From positions 40,155 through 104,154 of the forward strand of contig NZ_QTWS01000009.1 of NCBI RefSeq assembly GCF_003461245.1: DNA of 64,000 bases, read 5' to 3'. Positions 1 to 7,589 of this stretch are shown piece after piece; position 1 is the first letter of the stretch; every line of letters starts with the position of its first letter. Made by a program: the position numbers and the translations under genes. Origin of the DNA: Blautia sp. AF19-10LB. GTDB lineage: Bacteria; Bacillota; Clostridia; Lachnospirales; Lachnospiraceae. The notes beneath the pieces were generated by a model. The model did not search any database. It saw nothing but the letters and a program-made list of their open reading frames with translations, and was not told the DNA's origin.

Positions 1-323
1 GCTCCTGTAATGATCATTCCGTCAAAACGTCTGTCTTTGAGATCAGAAAAAGTCTCATAGAATTTATTCAGATGACTGATCGAAGTGTTTCTTGCCTCAT
101 GGCTCTCCACTGCCATAAAAGTCACATCCACCTGCAGCGGTGTGTTGGAGAGAGAACGCAAAAGCTGAAGCTCTGTCTCCTCCTTGAGTGGCATCAGGTT
201 CAGGATCAGGATCTGGATCGGACGAATGTCCTGATGCACAGCCCTTCCCTCGTCCATGACGAATATATTTTCTCTTTCCAGAATTTCTTTTACCGGTAAA
301 TCCCCCTGTATTTTAATAGGCAT
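1..323 (-). CDS. metA: homoserine O-acyltransferase, N-terminal part (cut by window edge)
   Basis: This is the first 107 codons of a MetA-family enzyme, which acylates homoserine (succinyl or acetyl donor) in methionine synthesis. The start reads [15 protein letters not shown] and is followed by the family hallmarks [38 protein letters not shown] and FDGMIITGA, the last being the strand that precedes the catalytic cysteine loop, which lies outside the window. The ATG at 323 has an AGGAGG Shine-Dalgarno site eight bases upstream. The frame is open to the window edge, so the gene is cut rather than broken. Acyl donor specificity cannot be judged because the determining residues are off the window. 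Confidence 0.93.
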   Translation of the reverse strand, partial: MPIKIQGDLPVKEILERENIFVMDEGRAVHQDIRPIQILILNLMPLKEETELQLLRSLSNTPLQVDVTFMAVESHEARNTSISHLNKFYETFSDLKDRRFDGMIITG

Positions 324-358
324 TTTCCGTTCCTCCTTTATGTGCTTCTTTCTATATA

Positions 359-2317
359 TTATTGTTCTGTCATTTTGATAAAGTCTTCCTCAGACAAAAT
401 TGGAATCCCAAGTTCCCTGGCTTTTTTGTTTTTGGATGAATTGGATGTGGTATCGTTGTTGATCAGGTAATTTGTCTTGCCTGTGACGGTACCTGTCACC
501 TTGCCGCCCAAGGATTCGATCAGCTTCTTGGCTTCGCCGCGGTTGCTGAAATGCTCCAGGCTTCCTGTGATAACAAAATTCATTCCTGCCAGTGTCTGGT
601 TCTCAGAAACTTCTTCTTTATTAATATGAAGATATCCAAGCAGATGATCCAGCTTGCGGTTGTTTTCCGGATCTTTGAAATATTTCGTGAGGCTCTTTGC
701 GATCACCGGGCCGATTCCATCGATCGCACTGATCTCCTCTTCCTCGGCTGTCCGGATCTTGTCCAGATCATCATCAAAATGCCGGCAGATCACTCTCGCA
801 TTGGAAAGTCCGATGTTAGAGATTCCAAGACTGTAGATCACCTTCGCAAGTGTTGTCTCCTTTGCTTTGTCAATGCTTACTATAAGATTGTCATAAGATT
901 TCTCTCCAAATCCTTCCATTGTCACGATCTCTTCGCGATGCTTCGCGATCTCAAAAACATCTCCGAAATCATGGATAAAACCTTTGGCGATGAATTTCTC
1001 CAGTGTAGCTTCAGACAATCCGTCTATATTCATGGCGTCTCTGCTTACAAAGAGTGTGAATGCCTTGATCTTCTTCGCAACACAGTCCGGGTTCATGCAG
1101 TAGAGAGATTCTACTTCATTTTCCTGAATGACCCTGGCTTCCTCACCGCAGACCGGACAGATATGTGGGATTTCCAGATTACTGCTCCTGGTCAGGTTCT
1201 CTGCGATCTGCGGAATGATCATATTTGCCTTGTAGACCTGGATCGTATCGCCGATCCCAAGCTGTAATTCCTTCACAATGCTGACATTGTGGACACTTGC
1301 ACGGCTGACGGTCGTCCCCTCCAGTTCCACCGGATCAAAAACTGCGATCGGATTGATCAGTCCTGTTCTCGACGGGCTCCACTCAATCTCACGAAGCGTC
1401 GTTTCGCGGATCTCATCTGCCCATTTGAAAGCAAACGCATTTCGCGGGAATTTCGCAGTACTTCCAAGTGAATCTCCATATGCAATGTCATCATAAAGCG
1501 CAACAAGTCCATCGGATGGAAAATCATTATTCTCGATCGCATGAGAAAAATAATCCATCGCTTCGTCCAGGCTTTCGCCTGTCACCATACGGTATTCCAC
1601 CACCTCAAAGCCCTGAGATTTCAGCCATTCCATCTGATATGCCCTGGAATTATGCATATCCACATCCTGTGCAGATACCAGCGCAAACGCATAAAACCTT
1701 ACATTTCGCTCCGCGGTGATCTGATTGTTCAGCTGTCTGACCGATCCGCTACAGAGATTTCGCGGATTTTTGTATTTGGCATCGACGTCTTCGATCGTTT
1801 CATTGATCCTCTCAAAATCGGAATAGGTAATGATTGCCTCGCCCCTCAGCACAAGCCTTCCCTGATAGGCGATCTTAAGCGGGATATTCTTGAATGTCCT
1901 TGCATTATTAGTAATGACCTCTCCGACGATCCCGTTTCCTCTGGTGACCGCCTTCTGAAGTTCCCCGTTCTCATAGGTAAGGACAATGGTCAGTCCATCC
2001 ATTTTCCAGGAAAGCAGTGTCGGATTGGTTCCTATAAAAGCTCTGAGTGTCTCTCGCTCTTTGGTCTTGTCGAGAGAGAGCATCGGAGATTCGTGTGTTT
2101 CCTTTGGCAGTGCATCTACTGCCTCATATCCTACATTAACAGTCGGACTGTCTGCCAGAACGATGCCTGTTTCTGCTTCCATTTGCTCCAGCTGATCGTA
2201 CAGAGCGTCGTATTCTCTGTTGCTCATGATCTCCCGGTCTTCCTGATAATAGGCCTTTGCCGCTTCGTTCAGTTTTTTTACCAGTTCTTTCATTTGGTTT
2301 ACGGCTGCTGTTTCCAT
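359..2317 (-). CDS. ligA: NAD-dependent DNA ligase, divergent LigA-type
   Basis: The product (652 aa) joins nicked DNA using NAD. Order of domains: NAD-binding Ia region (YxxxD/E pattern near residues 23-40), adenylation domain with the nucleotidyl lysine in SWKMDG near residue 105, OB fold, a four-cysteine zinc finger (CPVCG then YCMNPDC), helix-hairpin-helix repeats ([29 protein letters not shown]) and a C-terminal BRCT domain ([20 protein letters not shown]). The start was set at 2317, not the longer frame at 2347, because GGAGGACATC lies directly before that ATG. Several usually invariant spots differ from housekeeping LigA: KMDGLT for KLDGLA, TRGNG for TRGDG, GEVIT for GEDVT. Lachnospiraceae often carry two ligases, so this may be the accessory paralogue. 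The start lies inside the 3' end of the upstream reading frame. Confidence 0.9.
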   Translation of the reverse strand: METAAVNQMKELVKKLNEAAKAYYQEDREIMSNREYDALYDQLEQMEAETGIVLADSPTVNVGYEAVDALPKETHESPMLSLDKTKERETLRAFIGTNPTLLSWKMDGLTIVLTYENGELQKAVTRGNGIVGEVITNNARTFKNIPLKIAYQGRLVLRGEAIITYSDFERINETIEDVDAKYKNPRNLCSGSVRQLNNQITAERNVRFYAFALVSAQDVDMHNSRAYQMEWLKSQGFEVVEYRMVTGESLDEAMDYFSHAIENNDFPSDGLVALYDDIAYGDSLGSTAKFPRNAFAFKWADEIRETTLREIEWSPSRTGLINPIAVFDPVELEGTTVSRASVHNVSIVKELQLGIGDTIQVYKANMIIPQIAENLTRSSNLEIPHICPVCGEEARVIQENEVESLYCMNPDCVAKKIKAFTLFVSRDAMNIDGLSEATLEKFIAKGFIHDFGDVFEIAKHREEIVTMEGFGEKSYDNLIVSIDKAKETTLAKVIYSLGISNIGLSNARVICRHFDDDLDKIRTAEEEEISAIDGIGPVIAKSLTKYFKDPENNRKLDHLLGYLHINKEEVSENQTLAGMNFVITGSLEHFSNRGEAKKLIESLGGKVTGTVTGKTNYLINNDTTSNSSKNKKARELGIPILSEEDFIKMTEQ

Positions 2318-3083
2318 GATGTCCTCCTGTCTCTTTGATCGTTTCACTTGATGAATTTCGGATCCGTTTTTCTAATTCCTTCCATTCTTCCTTTCGGATC
2401 TCACGGTATTCTCCCGGATCCAGCCCATCAAGGGTCAGGTTCATGATCCGGACTCGCTTAAGTGTCTGCACCTGATATCCAAAATATTCGCACATCCTGC
2501 GTATCTGACGGTTCAGCCCCTGCGTCAGAATGATCTGAAAACTTCTCCGTCCGGTTTTCTTTACCGTGCAGGGTCTCGTCACCGTGTCAAGGATCGGAAC
2601 GCCGCCCCGCATGCCCTTAAGGAAATCCTCCGTAATCTCCTTATTTACTGTCACAAGATATTCTTTCTCATGATAATTCCCTGCACGCATGATCCGATTC
2701 ACAAGATCGCCCTGATTCGTCAGAAGCAGCAGCCCTTCCGAATCCTTATCCAGCCGTCCGACCGGATAGACACGCAGCGGATAGTTAAGGTACTCCGTCA
2801 CCGTCGTCTCATTTCGCTGTTTCTTGGTGCTGCAGACAATTCCTCTCGGCTTATAAAACAGCAGAAGGACTTTTTTATTCTCTCTCGTGATCGGGTGTCC
2901 GTCCAGGCAGACTTCTGCATCTGCCGTTATCCTCTCTCCTGTTTTTATCACAACGCCATCCAGCGTAACTCTCCCCGCATCGGTAAGCTGATCGGCATCC
3001 CGCCTGGAACATACGCCTGCGTTGCTTAAGTATTTATTTATTCTGATCGTTTCTGTATTTTCTGTTTTGATTTTTTTATCCAT
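2136..3083 (-). CDS. RsuA/RluB/RluF-family 23S rRNA pseudouridine synthase
   Basis: The product isomerises uridine to pseudouridine in rRNA. An N-terminal S4 RNA-binding domain begins with IRINKYLSNAGVCSRRDAD, followed by the catalytic core with YPVGRLDKDSEGLLLLTNQG, in which the aspartate of GRLDKDS is the nucleophile, and the family motif LTQGLNRQIRRMCEYFGY. Residues about 1-238 fit the family. The last 75 or so residues are low-complexity, basic, and overlap ligA out of frame by 182 bases. A TGA in another frame occurs just after the family-typical end (around 2340), so a one-base frameshift, real or from sequencing, may have extended this frame; the genuine protein is probably near 245 aa. 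No strong Shine-Dalgarno site precedes the ATG at 3083. The exact target uridine (RluF or RluB type) is not decided. Confidence 0.85.
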   Translation of the reverse strand: MDKKIKTENTETIRINKYLSNAGVCSRRDADQLTDAGRVTLDGVVIKTGERITADAEVCLDGHPITRENKKVLLLFYKPRGIVCSTKKQRNETTVTEYLNYPLRVYPVGRLDKDSEGLLLLTNQGDLVNRIMRAGNYHEKEYLVTVNKEITEDFLKGMRGGVPILDTVTRPCTVKKTGRRSFQIILTQGLNRQIRRMCEYFGYQVQTLKRVRIMNLTLDGLDPGEYREIRKEEWKELEKRIRNSSSETIKETGGHHGNSSRKPNERTGKKTERSGKGLLSGRPGDHEQQRIRRSVRSAGANGSRNRHRSGRQSDC

Positions 3084-3169
3084 TGTTCTATTATATAATT
3101 TTTTCTTTTTGACCGCAACAAAGAGTTTCAGGTTTTCCTTTTAATTCCAGCCTTAATTTTGACGGACTC

Positions 3170-3198
3170 TTGTATTTTTGTGTCGATTATTGTATCAT
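3170..3198 (+). promoter_or_regulatory. possible sigma-A promoter for the polysaccharide deacetylase
   Basis: TTGTAT and TATCAT are separated by 17 bases, about 80 bases before the deacetylase start. The -35 box is only a fair match, so this is a plausible rather than a firm promoter. Confidence 0.35.
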
Positions 3199-3279
3199 GT
3201 ATAGAAGTCCGGGCTTTTGTCTTCTCAGACAGCTCAGACAGACCCGGTATTATTTTCATAAATGTTAGGAGGAAACGGC

Positions 3280-4488
3280 ATGCCAAGCCGCAAAAAACAT
3301 ACAAATCCGTTTCTGCTGCTCATTGCCATCGCTATCTGTCTCGTTCTTGGTGTCACGCTCAGACAGTCAAATGCTGATTTTTCTGTTCTCAGCGAGAAAC
3401 CTTCTCAGTCAGTTGCTTCTGTATCTGACAGCCAGGAACAGAACGAGCCTGATTCTGACCAGAAATCCGTTTCACCTTCCGAAACTGCCACACCTTCTCC
3501 TACAGAGAAGCCATCTTCATCTGAACGCAAAATTTCTGATGAGGCAGCTTCCGGAGTCTGGACTTCCAGTGGAAGCGACTGGCTCTTTATGGTAGACAGC
3601 AAAGCCTATACCGGATGGCTCACAGACACAGACGGCAAAACATACTATTTCAACAAAGATGGTATTATGCAAACCGGATGGGTAGATGCAGACGGTAAAC
3701 GTTACTATATGGATCTGGACGGTATCATGCAGACTGGTGTTGTCACTGTCGACGGAAAAAGCTATGAACTTCTTGATGACGGTTCACTGAAAGGCTACAA
3801 AACAAAGACAAAAAAGGCCACGACAACACCCATTGCCAAAGCAAAAGCCTCAAAGTCCAAAAATAAATCGTCTGAAAAAACAGCCGATAAATATGTGGCT
3901 CTGACCTTTGACGACGGTCCAAGTTCTTTTACGAACAGACTGCTTGACTGTCTGGAAGCAAACAATTCCAAAGCTACCTTTTTTATGGTCGGCAAAGAAA
4001 TCGACAGTTTTCCTGATGAAGTTAAACGCATGGAATCTCTGGGCTGTGAACTCGGAAACCATACTTATTCCCATGTAGATCTCACAACACTTGCCCCGGA
4101 AGATATGTCTGCCGAAATTGCAGGTGTAGATGAAGATCTCGTCAATCTGGTCGGACACGGTGCCACGGTACTTCGTCCTCCATATGGAAACATCAATGAT
4201 TCTGTACGATCAACCGTTGGCACCCCTATGATTCTCTGGTCGATCGACACACTGGACTGGGAAACGCAGGATGCCAGTCAGATCACAGAGGCTGTCATGT
4301 CTCAGGTTCAGGATGGTTCAATTATTCTGATGCACGACATCTTCAGTACTTCTGTAGATGCTGCTGAGATTTTTATCCCGAAATTAATCGAGGAAGGCTA
4401 CCAGTTAGTCACGATTCACGAACTTGCCAAAATCAAAGGCACAGAACTTACCACCGGCATCGCATACGGTGATTTTACCGGTCAATAA
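3280..4488 (+). CDS. secreted or membrane-anchored polysaccharide deacetylase with choline-binding-like repeats
   Basis: The product (402 aa) has an N-terminal membrane segment (residues about 9-26), a Ser/Thr/Pro-rich linker, two to three wall-binding-type repeats (GKTYYFNKDGIMQTGW, KRYYMDLDGIMQTG), a Lys-rich linker, and a C-terminal NodB domain from about residue 205. NodB motifs are LTFDDGP (catalytic base and metal aspartates), NHTYSH (metal histidines), LRPPYGN, WSIDTLDW and SIILMHD, all intact, so a zinc-dependent N- or O-deacetylase of peptidoglycan or another wall glycan is expected. The start was placed at 3280 because the longer candidate ATG at 3262 overlaps the AGGAGG ribosome site. 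It is a single-gene unit on the plus strand with its own terminator. The repeats suggest it is held at the wall, where peptidoglycan modification would protect against lysozyme; the precise substrate is inference. Confidence 0.9.
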   Translation: MPSRKKHTNPFLLLIAIAICLVLGVTLRQSNADFSVLSEKPSQSVASVSDSQEQNEPDSDQKSVSPSETATPSPTEKPSSSERKISDEAASGVWTSSGSDWLFMVDSKAYTGWLTDTDGKTYYFNKDGIMQTGWVDADGKRYYMDLDGIMQTGVVTVDGKSYELLDDGSLKGYKTKTKKATTTPIAKAKASKSKNKSSEKTADKYVALTFDDGPSSFTNRLLDCLEANNSKATFFMVGKEIDSFPDEVKRMESLGCELGNHTYSHVDLTTLAPEDMSAEIAGVDEDLVNLVGHGATVLRPPYGNINDSVRSTVGTPMILWSIDTLDWETQDASQITEAVMSQVQDGSIILMHDIFSTSVDAAEIFIPKLIEEGYQLVTIHELAKIKGTELTTGIAYGDFTGQ

Positions 4489-4490
4489 AA

Positions 4491-4529
4491 AAGAAATCTG
4501 CGTATACACCAAAACGCAGATTCTTTTTT
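4491..4529 (+). terminator. intrinsic terminator of the deacetylase gene
   Basis: A stem AAGAAATCTGCG / CGCAGATTCTT closes over an 11-base loop and runs into six T residues, three bases after the stop codon. Confidence 0.85.
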
Positions 4530-4552
4530 GGTCCATAAACCCGGACATAACA

Positions 4553-4577
4553 AAAGGCACAGAAAATCTGTGCCTTT
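4553..4577 (-). terminator. intrinsic terminator of the SH3-domain gene
   Basis: A perfect 11-base-pair stem (AAAGGCACAGA / TCTGTGCCTTT) with a three-base loop lies nine bases beyond the stop codon at 4586. The following T tract on the minus strand is short (TTTTG). Confidence 0.7.
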
Positions 4578-4585
4578 GCCTTACG

Positions 4586-5506
4586 TTACTGAAGCAATCC
4601 ACTGTATACATATCCAGTCTGCCCGTCATATTCAATTTGAATCCAGTCACCTTCCTGACCGAGAACCTGTACCTGATCTCCTTCATCCAGACCACCGATG
4701 ATATTATCCTCATCGCTATTGGCAGCAGATCTCACATTGCACCCCTCTGCAACAGTCATTGTCGTACCATCCGATGTCTGTGATGTGGTGGAATCCACCT
4801 CTTCTCCCAGTCCATTCAAAAATGCAGCAAGTGCTGTGTCATCCTGCTGTGCCTTCTCATAATCTGCCTGAACTTCTGCTGTAAGTTTCTTAACATCCTC
4901 ATCGAATTTCAGTGAGTCCATGTAATCGGAAACTTCCTTATTCTGTTCCAGATCGCCCAGAATCTTATAACTGCCGTCACTGTCTCTGACTATATAAGAA
5001 CTCCATAATGAAGGCGCAGATGTATCTATCCCCTTACAAATAAAACTTCCACGTGTATATACTACATAGGAATTCTCGTCCATGCCCTTCTTCGCATATA
5101 CATGGTCAACCTGATATCCTTCTATATAATCTTTGGCATTTGTAATTCGCGACTCATCAGAAGGCGTCAGATTGCTGACCAGTGTTCTCAGTGTGGTAAT
5201 ATCTCTTTCCCCTAAAGCCTGATAATAGCTCTTCATAAGTGCGGTGATCTCGTCACTGCCTTCTTCCAAGGGATTCGTGTCTTCTTCTTTCTTCCCGTCG
5301 TTTGTCTCCCCATCATCTTCCGGAGAAGAAGGATCATTTCCCTGGCTGTTGTCCTCCACTGTATTCTGTTCTTTCTTAGAAGTACCCTTCCCACTTCCAA
5401 TACAGGCACGAACGCCAAAGAACAATACAGCTACGATTATCAGAATTGCTCCGCCAAGCATAAAATAGCGAAGGTTATCCGATAACCATTCCCTGAAATT
5501 ATCCAA
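4586..5506 (-). CDS. membrane-anchored protein with C-terminal bacterial SH3 domain
   Basis: The product (306 aa) starts at a TTG codon (5506) with AAGGAGG nine bases upstream. A single membrane helix spans residues about 15-33 (FMLGGAILIIVAVLFFGV). It is followed by an acidic Ser/Glu/Asp linker (about 37-90), an extracytoplasmic region of about 150 residues resembling NTF2-like or DUF4878-type folds (ALMKSYYQALGERDITTLR; IVRDSDGSYKILGD), and a C-terminal SH3b domain (VAEGCNVRSAANSDEDNIIG, GDWIQIEYDGQTGYVYSGLL). SH3b domains of this kind bind peptidoglycan peptides, so it probably faces the wall. It stands alone between terminators. No enzyme motif is present and a physiological role cannot be assigned. 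Confidence 0.85.
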   Translation of the reverse strand: MDNFREWLSDNLRYFMLGGAILIIVAVLFFGVRACIGSGKGTSKKEQNTVEDNSQGNDPSSPEDDGETNDGKKEEDTNPLEEGSDEITALMKSYYQALGERDITTLRTLVSNLTPSDESRITNAKDYIEGYQVDHVYAKKGMDENSYVVYTRGSFICKGIDTSAPSLWSSYIVRDSDGSYKILGDLEQNKEVSDYMDSLKFDEDVKKLTAEVQADYEKAQQDDTALAAFLNGLGEEVDSTTSQTSDGTTMTVAEGCNVRSAANSDEDNIIGGLDEGDQVQVLGQEGDWIQIEYDGQTGYVYSGLLQ

Positions 5507-5561
5507 GTTCTTGTCCTCCTTAAATTACAACGCACCGAGGCAGACCCATTACCCAGTGCAG

Positions 5562-5633
5562 CACACCTGAAGGGAATCGAACCCCCGCACATGGTACCGG
5601 AAACCACTGCTCTATCCACTGAGCTACAGGTGC
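5562..5633 (-). tRNA. tRNA-Arg (anticodon CCG)
   Basis: Read on the minus strand, the seven-base acceptor stem GCACCTG/CAGGTGT (one G-T pair), the D arm GCTCAGTGGATAGAGC, the anticodon stem GTGGT/ACCAT around loop TTCCGGT (anticodon CCG) and the T arm GGGGG-TTCGATT-CCCTT all fold. The discriminator is G and CCA is not encoded. It decodes CGG arginine codons. Confidence 0.92.
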
Positions 5634-5636
5634 AAA

Positions 5637-5664
5637 TGTGTTAAGACGCAATACTCTTAACACA
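5637..5664. repeat. perfect 10-base inverted repeat next to tRNA-Arg
   Basis: TGTGTTAAGA and TCTTAACACA flank an eight-base loop, ending three bases before the 5' end of the tRNA-Arg on the minus strand. A weak promoter-like pair (TTTACT, 15 bases, GATAAT; 5671-5697, minus) lies just upstream, so the hairpin would sit at the very 5' end of the tRNA precursor. It has no U tract and is unlikely to be a terminator. Confidence 0.6.
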
Positions 5665-5735
5665 TGATATATTATCACATCTTACTTGAAAAGTAAAGTT
5701 TTTTATTTTATATACACAATTGCATAAAATTGTAG

Positions 5736-6542
5736 TTACGATTCTCCAAGCAAAGGACTTCTGTATTCTTCTACTGAATTTCCAAGCCGATAAACACTGT
5801 ATTCTCCGACTACTCCAAGCTCCTGATAGTGACAGGCTTCCAGTTCCTCTTTCTGCTGTTCATTTGGAATTTTTACCACAAGATAGTTGCATTTAACCCA
5901 TTCAGCATATTTTGCAATATTTGCGTAATTAAATGCAGGTGCATTGATTTCGAAGTACAACTGTCTCCTCGCCCCTACCGCACCGCCGGATCCTCTTCTT
6001 CCAAACGGAAGATAAACCGATGGATCGTAAACACGAATATACGAACTGACATACTCATCTGCCACCAGCAGGAATTTCTTTCCATCTGCATCCTGCTTCG
6101 CAAGTTCACAGATTCCTGCAACTACGTCCGGAACCTGCTGATAATTATTTACCTTATGATAGTAGCCCTCTGTATAAAACTCTTTGCCGCCCCAGGCGAT
6201 CATTCCTGCAAAAAGCACCAGAAGAACCGGCTGCAGGAAGCTTTTCCTTCCACGGATAAACTCTGTCAATGCCAGTGCGATCACCGATGTTGATGGTACA
6301 AGCCACAAAACTCTCCAGTAAACATTCTCTCCTATACATTTCTGTATGATTTTTGCCGTATATGGAAAAAAGAACAGAAAAAGCATCAGAAAAACATATG
6401 CCAGTACATACCGGGTCGTTTTCTTTTTGTGTTTAAAAATCAGCAGATAAAGAAGTGCAATTACCAGAAGATATGGAAAAATGCTGCTCCCCCAGTAATT
6501 ATTCCAGAATCCCAAAGATTTTTTAATCATTTCTTTCATCAT
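5736..6542 (-). CDS. multi-pass membrane protein, function unknown
   Basis: The product (268 aa) has about four hydrophobic helices (residues about 20-36, 45-65, 75-95, 103-118) followed by a soluble tail of about 130 residues ending with QELGVVGEYSVYRLG. The tail (FLLVADEYVSSYIRVYDPSV; AKYAEWVKCNYLVVK) resembles C-terminal parts of integral-membrane glycosyltransferase-like proteins, but no catalytic motif is recognisable. It starts 13 bases after the stop of the DUF6077-type gene and is in a different frame; the two could be halves of an ancestrally larger membrane protein, since the helix pattern continues naturally. An in-frame TAA nine bases before its ATG argues against a single simple frameshift. 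The product probably acts together with its neighbour. Confidence 0.7.
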   Translation of the reverse strand: MMKEMIKKSLGFWNNYWGSSIFPYLLVIALLYLLIFKHKKKTTRYVLAYVFLMLFLFFFPYTAKIIQKCIGENVYWRVLWLVPSTSVIALALTEFIRGRKSFLQPVLLVLFAGMIAWGGKEFYTEGYYHKVNNYQQVPDVVAGICELAKQDADGKKFLLVADEYVSSYIRVYDPSVYLPFGRRGSGGAVGARRQLYFEINAPAFNYANIAKYAEWVKCNYLVVKIPNEQQKEELEACHYQELGVVGEYSVYRLGNSVEEYRSPLLGES

Positions 6543-6555
6543 ATTCTTTTATCCT

Positions 6556-7587
6556 TCACACAATCAAAATGTAAAAAACTCCGAGCACCAGAGAAGGAAT
6601 GCAGCAGATGATTCCCTTCAAAAAAGCTCTCCAGTCCCTGTGAATCACCAGGCAAAGCAGTAGAAAAACTCCAAGCATCATTGTCCCCAGAATGATTCCC
6701 ATAGACGACAGAAGGCAGCAGCTTAAATCTGCCATTGCAAGAAGAACCCAGGGATATTCCGTTTTTTTCTCCATGAGCACAGACTGGCAGATATAAAGCA
6801 GAAGCGGCAGAAAAGCAGATGCCAGCAGTGCCTTGCCCTGCCAGATACGAATCATCTGAAAGCTTCCTGAATTATATACAGAATATGCTGAAAAGCTACA
6901 GATACATGCTGTCAGGAACAAATACATTCCCTGCGCTCTTTTATCACCGGGAAACCATTTCTTTCCAAGAAGATACTGAACACTGTAAACTACCGGAAGA
7001 AAAACTGCCGGGAAAATCATATGCGCCATGATCGCTGGATGAAGTCCCGCACTGAGCTGGCTTACCACCGCAAGAAATACAGGGAACGGAGAAAGTATAT
7101 ATCTGCTTGCAATACCATAATACTTCTGTCCTGTATATGGGATAATTTCAAAGATCGTATCCGTCTGTACGCCAGAGGTCGCCTGAGCCACATAAAAAGC
7201 ATCATCTGCATCCATATGTGCCAGTAGAACACACATTGCCATCTGTGCCAGAATCAGGATCAGTGCGATCCAGAAATAGATTTTTTCTCTGTCAAAAATA
7301 CCGGACAGACGAATAGTATCTTTCGCCTTCACCGTCACAAAAACACCTGTCAGAGCCAGGATCAGTGCGATACTTCCATAGGAAATCACCAGCACATGCA
7401 GCGGCATTTTCAGAAACGTCATTGGAAGGGTCAGAACCTCCATGATCGAAAAAAGGATCAGATAACCGCTCACGAAACGTTCAGTCAGAAGGGGCTGCCG
7501 TCTTTTGACAAACGGCAGTCTTCCCACAGCAACCGGTACAAGGATAAGCCAGAAAACAGCCAGGATTCCCTTCATTGCCATTTCCAT
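6556..7587 (-). CDS. DUF6077-type polytopic membrane protein
   Basis: The product (343 aa) is almost wholly hydrophobic, with eight or more predicted membrane helices. The central motif AHMDADDAFYVAQA, followed by YYGIASRYILSPFP, matches the DUF6077 family as I recall it; the acidic DADD between early helices is reminiscent of the catalytic loop of GT-C glycosyltransferases. GGAG seven bases before the ATG at 7587 supports the start. The start is only two bases from the stop of the xanthine-dehydrogenase-type subunit, so it is probably cotranscribed with that operon although no functional link is evident. The substrate is unknown. Confidence 0.7.
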   Translation of the reverse strand: MEMAMKGILAVFWLILVPVAVGRLPFVKRRQPLLTERFVSGYLILFSIMEVLTLPMTFLKMPLHVLVISYGSIALILALTGVFVTVKAKDTIRLSGIFDREKIYFWIALILILAQMAMCVLLAHMDADDAFYVAQATSGVQTDTIFEIIPYTGQKYYGIASRYILSPFPVFLAVVSQLSAGLHPAIMAHMIFPAVFLPVVYSVQYLLGKKWFPGDKRAQGMYLFLTACICSFSAYSVYNSGSFQMIRIWQGKALLASAFLPLLLYICQSVLMEKKTEYPWVLLAMADLSCCLLSSMGIILGTMMLGVFLLLCLVIHRDWRAFLKGIICCIPSLVLGVFYILIV

Positions 7588-7589
7588 AT

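Noticed and set aside
551..2338. Plus-strand open frames opposite the ligase and synthase genes
   Set aside because: They mirror the codon structure of a well-supported minus-strand gene and encode no recognisable domain. The same holds for the many antisense frames opposite gltB, pyrG, glnN and others.
5736..7587. A single membrane-protein gene broken by one frameshift
   Set aside because: An in-frame TAA nine bases before the second ATG and a proper second start make two genes more likely, though an ancient split cannot be excluded.
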